Source of the DNA: Lachnospiraceae bacterium
GTDB lineage: Bacteria; Bacillota; Clostridia; Lachnospirales; Lachnospiraceae
Reading direction: 5' to 3'
Length of the DNA: 36,781 bases
NCBI GenBank assembly: GCA_030524665.1
Contig: JAUNGL010000014.1
Span: 1-36,781, forward strand
Shown: positions 9,761 to 17,856 of the stretch, piece after piece
Layout of the letters: each line of letters begins with the position of its first letter
How positions within the stretch are numbered: the stretch's first letter is position 1
The notes under the pieces: generated by a model
Told to the model about the DNA's origin: nothing
The model's database searches: none
What the model saw: the letters and a program-made list of their open reading frames with translations, nothing else
Made by a program: the position numbers and the translations under genes

Positions 9761-11047
9761 TCAGACTTCTTTAGCTGCCTCTACGATCATATCAACTGCT
9801 GCCTGAATTGCAAGGTCATTCTTCATCTGCTCTTTCTCATAATCTCCGAGCAGCTCTTTCAGTTTATCAGCTTCCATCTTGTAAGCCTGAGCCATCTTAC
9901 CGATTTCCTCGTCCATCTTCTCCTCAGGAACTTCAATATTCTCAGCCTTGGCAATTGCTTCCAGTACCAGACTGTTCTTGATACGCTTCAGAGCTTCCGG
10001 CTTCGACTGCTCCTGCAGCTGTTCTGCAGTCATTCCGGTGAACTGGATATACTGTTCAAATGTGATACCCTGAGATTCAATTCTTCTCTTGAAGTCATCC
10101 AACATACGGCCCGCCTGTTCACGCACCATAGCGTCCGGAACCTCCAGAGAAGCATTCTCAACAACCTTATCCACTACCTTTGTCTCTTTCTGACGCTTTG
10201 CATCAGCAGTCTTTCTCTCAACAAGCTTTGCACGGATATCGTCTCTGTACTCGGCAATGGTATCAAACTCAGAAACATCCTTTGCAAACTCATCGTCTGC
10301 TTCCGGGAGTTCTTTCACCTTGATCTCATTGACCTTGCACTTGAATACAGCCGGCTTACCTGCCAGCTCTGCTGCCTGATACTGCTCCGGGAAAGTAACG
10401 TTTACTTCCACTTCAGCACCGATCTCTGCACCTACAAGCTGATCCTCGAATCCCGGGATGAAGCTTCCGGAACCGATCGTAAGCGGATAGTCTGTACCCT
10501 TGCCGCCTTCGAATGCAACACCATCTACAAAGCCTTCAAAATCAAGCTTGATCATGTCGCCTTTTTCTACTGCACGGTCATCAATATCAATCATTCTGGA
10601 GTTGTTGTCGCGCTCCTTGTCAACTTCCTTGTCGATTTCTTCCTCAGCTACTTCTACAACTGTCTTCTCTACTTCTACGCCCTTGTACTCGCCAAGTGTT
10701 ACTTCCGGCTTCAGCGCAACCTCTGCGGTAAAGATGAACGGCTTGCCTGCTTCAATCTGCACTACGGAAATCTCCGGACGTGTCACAATATTCTCGCCGC
10801 ATTCTTCAGCTGCTTTTGTATATGCTCCCGGAATCAGCTCATTGGCTGCATCTTCATAGAAAATGCCTGCGCCATACATCTTCTCGATCATCTTGCGCGG
10901 TGCTTTTCCTTTTCTGAATCCCGGAAGAGAAATTCTGTTTTTATTCTTCTGATAAGCTTTTTCCAGACCAGTCTCAAATTCTTCTGCCGAAACCTCAATC
11001 GTGAGCTTCGCCATATTCTTTTCCAGTTTTTCTAACTGTACACTCAT
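9761..11047 (-). CDS. tig: Trigger factor, ribosome-associated chaperone
   Basis: The product (428 aa) binds the ribosome exit tunnel and protects nascent chains. It has the ribosome-binding domain with the signature LPGFRKGKAPRKM near residues 43-55, a central FKBP-type prolyl isomerase domain (about 150-245) and a helical C-terminal arm rich in Glu and Lys. The start at 11047 is chosen because MSVQLEKLEKNMAKLTIEV is the family N-terminus and AAGGAGGAAT precedes it. An in-frame upstream extension of 88 codons is open but has no family similarity and is probably untranslated leader. Confidence 0.96.
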   Translation of the reverse strand: MSVQLEKLEKNMAKLTIEVSAEEFETGLEKAYQKNKNRISLPGFRKGKAPRKMIEKMYGAGIFYEDAANELIPGAYTKAAEECGENIVTRPEISVVQIEAGKPFIFTAEVALKPEVTLGEYKGVEVEKTVVEVAEEEIDKEVDKERDNNSRMIDIDDRAVEKGDMIKLDFEGFVDGVAFEGGKGTDYPLTIGSGSFIPGFEDQLVGAEIGAEVEVNVTFPEQYQAAELAGKPAVFKCKVNEIKVKELPEADDEFAKDVSEFDTIAEYRDDIRAKLVERKTADAKRQKETKVVDKVVENASLEVPDAMVREQAGRMLDDFKRRIESQGITFEQYIQFTGMTAEQLQEQSKPEALKRIKNSLVLEAIAKAENIEVPEEKMDEEIGKMAQAYKMEADKLKELLGDYEKEQMKNDLAIQAAVDMIVEAAKEV

Positions 11048-11428
11048 TGTACCAAATTCCTCCTTAAACTTCGAAATAGCCGTTCCGTACCTCAAGTTTG
11101 TCTGACGAAACGTAATTGTCATCCAGAAAGCATTTCTGTTCACTTCAACAAATACCGTCAGGCAACCGTCCTGTACCCTACAGTTACTCGGAAAGCTCTC
11201 TTCTGTATGACCTCGGGCAGCATTACCCAGTATGCAGTCATTAAAGCAGTATAGCACAGTCATTTCAAAAATACCAGTACTTTTTTCCTTAAAATCAAGG
11301 TTTACGGGCATTTTTCGAATGAATTCTGTCGTCGTTTTTCGACGTTTTCTCCTTCTCCCTGTCAGATATCTGTTCGAAACAGCTATCTGGAACGTTTATA
11401 ACAGCCCAAAGCAGGTCATAATTCCCCG
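11048..11428 (-). other. Leader and promoter region of the tig operon
   Basis: This 381-base gap holds no gene I can support. On the minus strand an extended -10 sequence, TGcTATACT, lies at 11248-11256 but without a good -35 box. Two hairpins are present: an 11-bp stem with one mismatch (11363-11389, loop TTCGAA centre) and CGTCG-T5-CGACG just below position 11345. A perfect 8-bp inverted repeat (about 11413-11435) covers the stop codon of the DJ-1 gene. Neither stem has a U-run on the minus strand. Confidence 0.4.
11248..11256 (-). promoter_or_regulatory. Candidate extended -10 promoter of tig
   Basis: On the minus strand TG-C-TATACT matches the extended -10 form. A -35 match at 16-18 bp is poor. 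It would give a leader of about 190 nt before the trigger factor start. Confidence 0.35.
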
Positions 11429-11977
11429 TTATGACCAGATGATAGCTCTGCCAAGCTCATCTGATGTTTCCTGATCCTTGAGCTGGGCCACCAAAGCCAG
11501 TGCAAATGGGATCGCAGTTCCCATTCCGCGGCTTGTTGTCACAGTGCCGTCAACAGCCACCTGATCAGATGTTACTTCCGCTCCCGTAAGCCGTGCTTCA
11601 AAACCCGGATAGCATGCTGCCTTCTTTCCACGGAGGATTCCAAGATCTCCAAGCACACTTGGTGCTGCACAGATAGCCGCTATCCGTTTCCCTGCCGTGA
11701 AGGAATCCAGCAACAGCTTCCTCAGTCCCTCATGTGCTCCGAGATGCTTTGTGCCCGGCATTCCTCCAGGCAGAACGTACAGTGTCCCGTCCTCAAAATC
11801 AACATCCTCAAACACTGCATCTGCTTCTACCTGAATCCCGTGGCTTCCTGTTACTGTATGCTTACCCATAATAGACACCGTCACTGTCTCCACCTGCACT
11901 CTTCGCAGAATATCAACTACCGTCAGTCCCTCAATCTCTTCAAATCCATCTGCCAGAAATACGTATACTTTCTCCAT
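11429..11977 (-). CDS. DJ-1/PfpI family protein (YajL/ThiJ-like)
   Basis: The product (182 aa) has the DJ-1/PfpI fold: VYVFLADGFEEIEGLTVVD at the N-terminus with the conserved Glu (about residue 16), and the nucleophile elbow AAICAAPSVLG carrying Cys103. The family includes glyoxalase III-like deglycases and redox-responsive chaperones; the true substrate cannot be read from sequence. The start at 11977 is chosen over an upstream in-frame ATG because GGAGG lies 9 nt before it and the family N-terminus begins there. It lies between a small hypothetical gene and tig, all on the same strand. Confidence 0.88.
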   Translation of the reverse strand: MEKVYVFLADGFEEIEGLTVVDILRRVQVETVTVSIMGKHTVTGSHGIQVEADAVFEDVDFEDGTLYVLPGGMPGTKHLGAHEGLRKLLLDSFTAGKRIAAICAAPSVLGDLGILRGKKAACYPGFEARLTGAEVTSDQVAVDGTVTTSRGMGTAIPFALALVAQLKDQETSDELGRAIIWS

Positions 11978-12079
11978 CGTCAGATACCTCCTGCATTTTT
12001 TCTCTATCATATCAATCCGGAAATCAGGAATCAATCTCTTTTTCAAAAAACTTATCTGACTGCTGTTGTTTCCGTGCTT

Positions 12080-12313
12080 TTACCCTCTTCCTTTATCATT
12101 GTTTTCCGTCCCTTTTTCCTGAATCTCCTGCATGAGCCTCTTCAGAAATTCCTCGTCACTCTCCTCTTTCGGAAACTCAATCTTTTTCAGGTCCGTCCAC
12201 CATTCTATTATGTCGGCTTTCTTCTTTGCAATAGAAAGTGCGATCATTGCGAGCCTCCTTCTGACTGCAGATGAATGTCTTCTGTTTTCCATTCCAAATT
12301 TCAGTAGATCCAT
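12080..12313 (-). CDS. Small charged hypothetical protein (77 aa)
   Basis: I do not recognise this protein. It is short, with a basic N-terminal half (many Arg and Lys) containing a mildly hydrophobic stretch MIALSIAKK, a Trp pair, and an acidic Glu-rich C-terminal half ending in KGTENNDKGRG. No signal peptide or transmembrane helix is visible. A strong GGGAGGAG site 3-4 nt before the ATG argues that it is translated. It precedes the DJ-1 gene by about 100 nt on the same strand and may share its transcript. Confidence 0.6.
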   Translation of the reverse strand: MDLLKFGMENRRHSSAVRRRLAMIALSIAKKKADIIEWWTDLKKIEFPKEESDEEFLKRLMQEIQEKGTENNDKGRG

Positions 12314-12457
12314 ATTCTCCTCCCTTTCCGCTCCAATGGCTGCTCACAATTTACAGCTGCATATATCTTCTTACTATCTATGAAACGCAACAATCCGTTT
12401 CCTATCACGCTAAAAAGTACACAAATCGTTGCTTTTTCGGAAATTTCAGTCAGATAT

Positions 12458-12466
12458 TGCTATAAT
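12458..12466 (+). promoter_or_regulatory. Extended -10 promoter for the first XRE gene
   Basis: TGC-TATAAT forms a full extended -10 element about 100 nt upstream of the start at 12565. No strong -35 box is at the expected distance. A 6-bp inverted repeat ATCCGG...CCGGAT (12479-12505) follows within the likely leader and could be an operator for autoregulation. Confidence 0.5.
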
Positions 12467-12564
12467 ACCCCCGTTTCTATCCGGAATGAATCTAAAAACC
12501 CGGATTCAAAACAAAAGAGGGCCCCTCAATTTGAACTGTTTCCCAATTCAATGGAGGTATTTTT

Positions 12565-12909
12565 ATGAAAGAATCTGCTTTATCCAACAGACTCCGCACT
12601 CTGCGTGAGGAAGCCGACTATACACAGGAAGATGTCAGCCGACAGCTTCATGTACGAAGGCAGACATACAGCAACTACGAAACCGAGCGGCGAACACCAT
12701 CTATCGATACTATCGTGGCCCTCGCCGAGCTGTACCACGTTTCTGTAGACTATCTGATCAATAAAACCGATGTCTTCACCAGACAGCATCTGACATCTTC
12801 TCAGAAAAAAGCCGGTGAAAAACTTTTAAACGAGTTTTTTGCACTTTCCGCACATAAACAGAAGGAAGTCTTCGAATTTATCCGTTTCAAAAAGCATCTT
12901 CCGGACTGA
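12565..12909 (+). CDS. XRE-family helix-turn-helix regulator (114 aa)
   Basis: The N-terminal half is a Cro/C1-type DNA-binding domain: LSNRLRTLREEADYTQEDVS, then the recognition helix region RRQTYSNYETERRTPSID and the typical end LAELYHVSVDYLI. The C-terminal tail of about 45 residues is helical and charged with no recognisable ligand domain. A GGAGG site lies 8 nt before the ATG. It sits alone with a second small XRE gene 145 nt downstream. It has no adjacent toxin or phage genes, so its targets are unknown and autoregulation is the simplest guess. Confidence 0.85.
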   Translation: MKESALSNRLRTLREEADYTQEDVSRQLHVRRQTYSNYETERRTPSIDTIVALAELYHVSVDYLINKTDVFTRQHLTSSQKKAGEKLLNEFFALSAHKQKEVFEFIRFKKHLPD

Positions 12910-12921
12910 TATGTGTATTTG

Positions 12922-12936
12922 CAATGTTATACATTG
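12922..12936 (+). promoter_or_regulatory. Palindrome upstream of the second XRE gene
   Basis: CAATGT-TAT-ACATTG is a perfect inverted repeat with 6-bp arms, 13 bp after the first XRE stop codon. A further palindrome, ATTTGCAAAT, is at 12974-12983. Both lie in the A/T-rich 145-bp gap before the second XRE gene and are plausible operators for one of the two regulators. Confidence 0.35.
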
Positions 12937-13054
12937 TATCATACCAATAATAGTTTTTAATAGCAATACTTATATTTGCAAATGCAATATCTTAGATTGT
13001 TTCGTTTCCTTCCTGAAAATACTAAACTTGATACCAGAAAAAGGAGGGAATCAT

Positions 13055-13288
13055 ATGACAATGAAACATGAAAAAGAGTACCGCCAGCTTGGTCTTACGA
13101 TTGCTTATTACCGCAAAATGCAAAACCTCTCACAGCTGAATCTTGCAGAACGTGCGAATTTAAGCAGAACACATATCAGTAATATCGAGGCGCCTAATAT
13201 GCATACCTCCGTATCTCTGGAGGCACTATTTGATATTGCAGATGCCCTGGGGATTCCGATCAAAGCTCTGTTCGACTTCCGGGAATAA
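13055..13288 (+). CDS. Small XRE-family regulator (77 aa)
   Basis: This is essentially a single Cro/C1-type helix-turn-helix domain: KEYRQLGLTIAYYRKMQNLS, LAERANLSRTHISNIE and LEALFDIADALGIPIKALF. It is preceded by AAAGGAGGG and starts at ATG 13055; a second ATG two codons later is possible. The open frame extends further upstream, but that part is intergenic A/T-rich sequence without a start signal. It has no partner domain, so it is either a free repressor or one acting with its upstream neighbour. Confidence 0.82.
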   Translation: MTMKHEKEYRQLGLTIAYYRKMQNLSQLNLAERANLSRTHISNIEAPNMHTSVSLEALFDIADALGIPIKALFDFRE

Positions 13289-13320
13289 CGTTACTTCACA
13301 GGAATATATCGTAATATGAT

Positions 13321-13362
13321 AAAAAGTCTCCGGACAGACAATTCGCTGGCCGGAGGCTTTTT
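13321..13362. terminator. Bidirectional terminator between XRE and SGNH genes
   Basis: AAAAAGTCTCCGG pairs with CCGGAGGCTTTTT (one T-G wobble). It has A-runs and T-runs on both sides, so it can serve both convergent genes. Its right arm reaches the stop codon of the SGNH gene at 13361. Confidence 0.85.
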
Positions 13363-14566
13363 ATTGTATTTTGGTGATAATGAAATTGTAAATCGCGCGG
13401 TAAGTCGTCGCTGCATAGTGCAGCCCGTCTACCGTCTTAAATCCCTTTTTCTTCATATAATTGTAGCAGTCCAGATACTTCTTTCCAAATGCCGCAGAAA
13501 GCTTTTTATTAAAAGACTCTATAGTGGAATTCTTCACACTCGGCCACTTCGATTCTACGACCGGATTTACAGACAGGAAATAAAATTCCGTATCCGGGTA
13601 GCTTCGAACCAGTTCTCTGTAGTAAGTAATATAGGACTGTATATTCCCAAGGTCATTCATGCCGAGGGCAATGACTACCTTGACATCCGGGTTAGCGTCA
13701 AGATATTTCTTCAGAAGCGGTCCGGCCGTTGTCTTCAGCCAATTATATCCCTGCGAGATTTCCGCAATATAAAGCCCATCCCCGGAGGAAACCGCCTGTT
13801 CCATCCCTACAGTCCGCGAATCACCGAGGAAAATATATTTCCCCAGAAATGCCTTGACACTCTTCTTCCCGGTCTTATCCAGATAGTATCCATCTACGAT
13901 ACAGTTCGTCTGACGGAGTCCGTTCTTATCCACATGGTACTTATTGTTAATCCACCGGTTCACGGCCATAGAGCCATCTGACATGAAATAATAGTATCCC
14001 GCATTCTTCTTCAGCCAGGTACTCCTCAGCCGCTTTCCATCCGCACCGAAATAATACCTTGTCCCGTTTTTTCTCACAAGCCAGGCAGATTTGATCCTGA
14101 CTCCGCTCTTATTCACGTAATAGTTTCCTACCAGACAGCTGCGTGCCATTTTTCCATTTTTCAGGAAATAATAATACTTACCATTTGATTTAAGCCATAT
14201 AGAAGCAGCACATTCGCCGTTCTCGCAGAAATAATATCTCTCTCCTTTTTCCGTAAGCCATCTCTGGTAATATACAATACCGTTTTTGTCCGCGTAATAC
14301 TTTTTCTTATTGTATGTAAACCATCCGGATACACGGTATCCGTTCGTCCCGATCCGGTACACCTTCCCTGAAACCTTGATCCACGCATTCTTCGCATAAG
14401 TTCCATTTGCATACCGATATCTGGTACCCTTTGTCAGCTTTACCCATCTGCCACCCTTCACTGTTTTTGCAAGTGTTATCACATTCTTCTCCGCTGCATC
14501 AGCCGTATGAGGGACAGCCATAAATGCAACACAGAGGAACAACAATGCAAAAACCAGTCTCTTCAT
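13361..14566 (-). CDS. Secreted SGNH/GDSL hydrolase with cell-wall-binding repeats
   Basis: The 401-residue protein has a Sec signal peptide (1-24, ending TADA), then about nine 20-residue choline-binding-like repeats with the W...YYF...G pattern (about 40-235), then an SGNH hydrolase domain. Catalytic blocks are visible: GDS with Ser250, GMND with Asn304 and Asp305, and DGLH with Asp380 and His383. It probably removes acetyl or acyl groups from a cell-wall or host glycan while bound to the wall. The nearby membrane acyltransferase gene makes an acyl-cycling role attractive but unproven. The Shine-Dalgarno GGAAGGAGG is about 20 nt from the ATG, unusually far, yet the signal peptide fits this start. 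Confidence 0.88.
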   Translation of the reverse strand: MKRLVFALLFLCVAFMAVPHTADAAEKNVITLAKTVKGGRWVKLTKGTRYRYANGTYAKNAWIKVSGKVYRIGTNGYRVSGWFTYNKKKYYADKNGIVYYQRWLTEKGERYYFCENGECAASIWLKSNGKYYYFLKNGKMARSCLVGNYYVNKSGVRIKSAWLVRKNGTRYYFGADGKRLRSTWLKKNAGYYYFMSDGSMAVNRWINNKYHVDKNGLRQTNCIVDGYYLDKTGKKSVKAFLGKYIFLGDSRTVGMEQAVSSGDGLYIAEISQGYNWLKTTAGPLLKKYLDANPDVKVVIALGMNDLGNIQSYITYYRELVRSYPDTEFYFLSVNPVVESKWPSVKNSTIESFNKKLSAAFGKKYLDCYNYMKKKGFKTVDGLHYAATTYRAIYNFIITKIQ

Positions 14567-14657
14567 CGAACGATAAATACTCTTCTCCTCCTTCCAGATT
14601 AATACACCGCGTCATGAGCAGTAATTAACTTCTCATACTGTAAATAGATTTTCCTAA

Positions 14658-14686
14658 AATATAACTCATATTACATAATTTGTCAA
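14658..14686 (-). promoter_or_regulatory. Promoter of the SGNH hydrolase gene
   Basis: On the minus strand a perfect TTGACA -35 box (14686-14681) and TATATT -10 box (14663-14658) are 17 bp apart in very A/T-rich DNA. The SGNH start is about 90 nt downstream. Confidence 0.8.
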
Positions 14687-14780
14687 TCTATATTATTTCA
14701 AATTTATTACAAAAAAATTACCATCTGTTACAAACCCGTTTTTCCGATTTCGACAGCAACTGAACAAAGCTCCCACCACC

Positions 14781-14816
14781 AAAAAAGCCGCCCTGAAGCC
14801 AAAGCTTCAAAGCGGC
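14781..14816 (-). terminator. Terminator of the HPr-like gene
   Basis: On the minus strand a stem of GCCGC/GCGGC plus GAAGC/GCTTC with a short loop is followed by T6. It lies about 65 nt past the HPr-like stop codon. Confidence 0.85.
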
Positions 14817-14879
14817 CCGCTTAATCATCGGATTCGTATGAACAATTATAACTGTATTCAGTATCAATATTGCGTGATG

Positions 14880-15098
14880 CTATGCAAGAAACGGTGCAAC
14901 GGCTGCCGGGATCATACCAGTCTCTGTCCTCAGCTCAATTGGTCTGGTAAGGTCAAGACTGAAAATTCCCATAATTGACTTTGCATCAATGACATACTTG
15001 CCTGACACCAGTTCAAAATCCCCATCGGCATTCTTCAGTGTGTTCACAAAATCCTTGACTGCCTCGATACCATTTAATTTTACCTGACATGTTGACAT
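14880..15098 (-). CDS. HPr-like protein lacking the active-site histidine
   Basis: The 72-residue protein resembles the PTS phosphocarrier HPr in its second half: GKYVIDAKSIMGIFSLDL aligns with the HPr regulatory-serine segment, placing Ser41 at the position of HPr Ser46. The first half lacks the GIHARPA loop, so the phosphorylatable His15 is missing. Such a protein cannot carry phosphate from Enzyme I, but might be phosphorylated by HPr kinase or act as a signalling decoy, as Crh does in Bacillus. A true HPr is encoded at 33,704-33,967. GGAGG precedes the ATG, and the gene has its own promoter and terminator. Confidence 0.75.
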   Translation of the reverse strand: MSTCQVKLNGIEAVKDFVNTLKNADGDFELVSGKYVIDAKSIMGIFSLDLTRPIELRTETGMIPAAVAPFLA

Positions 15099-15177
15099 AA
15101 TACATACCTCCTTAATAACAAAAACCGGAACCTGCAGCTGCTGTAATTTAAGCTCCCCTTTGCATCACTGCACCTGC

Positions 15178-15206
15178 ATTATATGACTGCCTTTTCAAAA
15201 ATGCAA
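15178..15206 (-). promoter_or_regulatory. Promoter of the HPr-like gene
   Basis: On the minus strand TTGCAT (15206-15201) and TATAAT (15183-15178) are 17 bp apart. A perfect palindrome GTGCA-TTT-TGCAC (15208-15220) lies immediately upstream of the -35 box and may be an activator or repressor site. Confidence 0.7.
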
Positions 15207-15283
15207 TGTGCATTTTGCACAAATTAAACTTTCTTTTTCCTTGGTAAAATCGAATTCTATTGTGTATTATTCATAAATTTAGG

Positions 15284-16387
15284 CTATTTTGCCGTCTTTC
15301 GAAAGGATGAAAGCGTTTCCACAATACAGTGTATCCCATCACGCAGCAAATACAATATGCAGGCACCCAGAAATGACAGTCCGAAGACGGCCGGGGCAAT
15401 CAGCGGATAATATCTCCAGCGTTCCGTCACTGCCGGAACCAGTTCGTTAAAATGTCTGTAAACTATCTGATCCGCAATCCACGAAATCAGGTATATGCCA
15501 AGCGACACCTGAGATACCGTAACAAGAATTTTCCGGCTCCATCCCGGCCAGCGGTCCGGATGCAGATGCAGAAGAAACACAAAAAGTAGTCCCGCCGTAA
15601 TCAGATTCTCTCCTCCCCAGGTACTGTTTACCCCCCATACAAAATTCTGACCGTCACTCCGATAAAAATTCCAGGTTCCAAACAGCCACACAAAAAAGAC
15701 AAGCAGGAGCAGATTCTTCTTCCGGCTCAGACTGCAGCCGTATTCTCTCAGATAAGCCCCTAGAAAATAATAGGTGATCGGATACATGCCTGTGAAAAAG
15801 CTGGGAATCAGTTTCTGGTACTCCTTGGAAAGAGACGGGGAAAGCCACCATCCTTCTACTGTAAAGTTAAAATTGTTCACAAGCTTTGGAAACATAGTCA
15901 AAACAATCATGGTCCATACAAGAATCTGCTTCTGGCGCTTCCCTTCCAGACTGTGATACGCCCCGTTCAGGAACGGGATAATCAGAAACAGGCCGAAATA
16001 CATCTCAATATACCACGCATAATTTGCCCCGTCATAATCCAGAATATCAAAGATACCGCTCACAAATGTCACACCGGTATAACCGAGCACATATTCTTTG
16101 TATAGAAGACATGCGATACTCGCCAGAACATAAATTTCAACAGTTTTCCCAATACCTTTATAGTATGCTTTTGAGAGCTTCTTCTGCCACATCAGATATC
16201 CGGTCAGAATCATAAACAGTGGAACACACACCATAAAGCACGCACGCATCAGGCACATGAAATACATATCAAATCCCACCACCGGCTGACTGTAAAACTT
16301 AGAGTTCAGCAGAAAATGAACTGATATCACACTGTATACAGCAACACACCGGATCAGATCCGCATTTAGATTTCTCTTCCTTTCCAT
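15284..16387 (-). CDS. Acyltransferase-3 family integral membrane protein
   Basis: The 367-residue protein has about ten hydrophobic segments and the family N-terminus: NADLIRCVAVYSVISVHFLLN, with the conserved Arg followed by His in helix 1. Family members move acetyl or other acyl groups across the membrane onto cell-wall peptidoglycan, teichoic acid or exopolysaccharide. There is no fused extracellular SGNH domain, as OatA has; a separate secreted SGNH enzyme is encoded two genes away. The ATG at 16387 is preferred; an in-frame TTG two codons upstream overlaps the preceding stop codon. The ribosome-binding site is weak (GAGAG), and it starts 2 nt after the upstream gene, suggesting coupling. 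Confidence 0.85.
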   Translation of the reverse strand: MERKRNLNADLIRCVAVYSVISVHFLLNSKFYSQPVVGFDMYFMCLMRACFMVCVPLFMILTGYLMWQKKLSKAYYKGIGKTVEIYVLASIACLLYKEYVLGYTGVTFVSGIFDILDYDGANYAWYIEMYFGLFLIIPFLNGAYHSLEGKRQKQILVWTMIVLTMFPKLVNNFNFTVEGWWLSPSLSKEYQKLIPSFFTGMYPITYYFLGAYLREYGCSLSRKKNLLLLVFFVWLFGTWNFYRSDGQNFVWGVNSTWGGENLITAGLLFVFLLHLHPDRWPGWSRKILVTVSQVSLGIYLISWIADQIVYRHFNELVPAVTERWRYYPLIAPAVFGLSFLGACILYLLRDGIHCIVETLSSFRKTAK

Positions 16388-16389
16388 GT

Positions 16390-17769
16390 TCAACTCTCGC
16401 TTTCCATTTCTTCCATTCTCATTTCTTTTGCCTTCTGTACTCCGGTTTTCCCGACAATTTTTGCTTTCGGATAAATCTGCTCCATCCGTTCATCCGGGAA
16501 ATGTTCATCCAGAAACATTCCAAGCTCTGTCTGCGCAGGTTCCCCCGTATACCTTACCGAATACCGTATAAGTGCAAACGAAGAAACCGCCACATTCACC
16601 GTCATGAACACGATCATCATCCAGGTCAGGACAGGACCTGTTCTGACTGGTATTTTCTCAATCAGTGCTGACAGGCGCGGGTAAATTCCCTTCAGCCATA
16701 TAATTGCAACAATCCCCCAGAAAAAGCAGTAAAGCAGGTTGACACGTCCTCCCAGATTAAACGGAATCGCACTGTAATCCCAGAAAACCGTCCCGAATAC
16801 CAGTTCCGTGAATACGCTGCACAGATACTCATATGCACCTCCGAGTACTGTTCCATACAGAAAAATATAACGGTCATCTTTATTCCTATATTTATACAGC
16901 ATTCCGGTCAAGAGCACACAGCCAAGTCCCCACACAATGCTGAAAGGGCCATATACGACACTGCTGCGGCTCATCCACCATCCCATGGTCACCCGGCAGA
17001 ATATCATCTCTACCAGATCCCCCAGAAAAGAACCGATAAAAAAAAGCCAGACAAGCTTATAAAAACAACACCCCTCCGCAAAACATTTCTCCTCAACCTT
17101 TTCCCGGAGCATCCCATCCTCCAGAAGCTTCTCGGTCTGAATGTTCGGAAAGGATTTTTCCAGTCGTTTTCTGACACGGCGTGTGATCGCATTTCCAAAA
17201 GTAATGGAAATCTGCTGCATATTCTCTGTCATTTCATCAATCTGCCTGATCTGGATCCGCCATTTCCAGACTACGGTCAGCACACCAAAAAGATCAATTA
17301 CTAAAAAAGCTGCCCCTGCAATCTGTATGATTTTCCCAAGTCCATACGGGATCCATCCCGCCAGCCGCAGGATCAGAGGATTGCCAAGCCACAGTACGAA
17401 TACCGCATAGCCCCCGCTCAGAAGCAGAAGGGGAACCGTAATGTAGCCATCCTCCTGAAGCCGGAACCGTTTGAAATCCCACCATTTCCTCCGGAAGATT
17501 CTCTGCAGCACAACTCCCGTCAGGACGGTAACCACAGAGGTGAAGACCATACCTCCCAAAAACAGGAAGAATAGCTGCTCTTTCAATTCAATCAGAAATA
17601 TGCTGAAGCTCACAGCCGTCACTCCATAGATCGGGCAAAAAGGCAAGTTCAGAACTCCCGTATTTACGAATGTCCTGCGTCTGACCGCAGCGGCTGCCAC
17701 GCCGATACACCAGCCTGCCAGTGAATAGACAAAAAAAAGCCACGTCAGTTCATACAACGTATATTCCAT
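16390..17769 (-). CDS. Duplicated CmpB/DUF1113-type membrane protein
   Basis: The 459-residue protein has many transmembrane helices and two copies of the putative ABC-transporter type IV (CmpB, PF06541-like) pattern. Copy one begins WLFFVYSLAGWCIGV with FVNTGVLNLPFCPIYG; copy two begins WLFFIGSFLGDLVEM with SSVVYGPFSIVWG. Between them is a hydrophilic, charged segment (about 180-250). The family is common in Clostridia but its function is not established. The start at 17769 has GGAGG 7 nt upstream; the frame is open further but without a better site. It is followed directly by the acyltransferase gene, so a shared envelope role is likely. Confidence 0.75.
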   Translation of the reverse strand: MEYTLYELTWLFFVYSLAGWCIGVAAAAVRRRTFVNTGVLNLPFCPIYGVTAVSFSIFLIELKEQLFFLFLGGMVFTSVVTVLTGVVLQRIFRRKWWDFKRFRLQEDGYITVPLLLLSGGYAVFVLWLGNPLILRLAGWIPYGLGKIIQIAGAAFLVIDLFGVLTVVWKWRIQIRQIDEMTENMQQISITFGNAITRRVRKRLEKSFPNIQTEKLLEDGMLREKVEEKCFAEGCCFYKLVWLFFIGSFLGDLVEMIFCRVTMGWWMSRSSVVYGPFSIVWGLGCVLLTGMLYKYRNKDDRYIFLYGTVLGGAYEYLCSVFTELVFGTVFWDYSAIPFNLGGRVNLLYCFFWGIVAIIWLKGIYPRLSALIEKIPVRTGPVLTWMMIVFMTVNVAVSSFALIRYSVRYTGEPAQTELGMFLDEHFPDERMEQIYPKAKIVGKTGVQKAKEMRMEEMESES

Positions 17770-17856
17770 AGATATCCTCCGTTTTCTCATCTGTAATCCC
17801 ACACAGTATACCAGATGCATACAGCCACTGTAAAATCTGAAATTCTTAAGATATCC

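Larger units (their letters stand above)
14567..14879 (-). other. Intergenic region between the HPr-like and SGNH genes
   Basis: This 313-base stretch has no gene. It contains the terminator of the HPr-like gene (14781-14816), the promoter of the SGNH gene (14658-14686) and an A/T-rich leader. Nothing else was seen. Confidence 0.7.

Noticed and set aside
11048-11311. N-terminal extension of trigger factor by 88 codons
   Set aside because: The family N-terminus and a strong AAGGAGGAAT site both point to the start at 11047; the extension overlaps the likely promoter.
12565-13288. Toxin-antitoxin pair
   Set aside because: Both products are XRE-type DNA-binding proteins and neither has a toxin fold nor a toxin-coding neighbour.
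15306-15319. cre-like sequence TGAAAGCGTTTCCA
   Set aside because: It has one mismatch to the catabolite-response consensus but lies in the 3' end of the acyltransferase coding region, not at a promoter, so chance is the better explanation.
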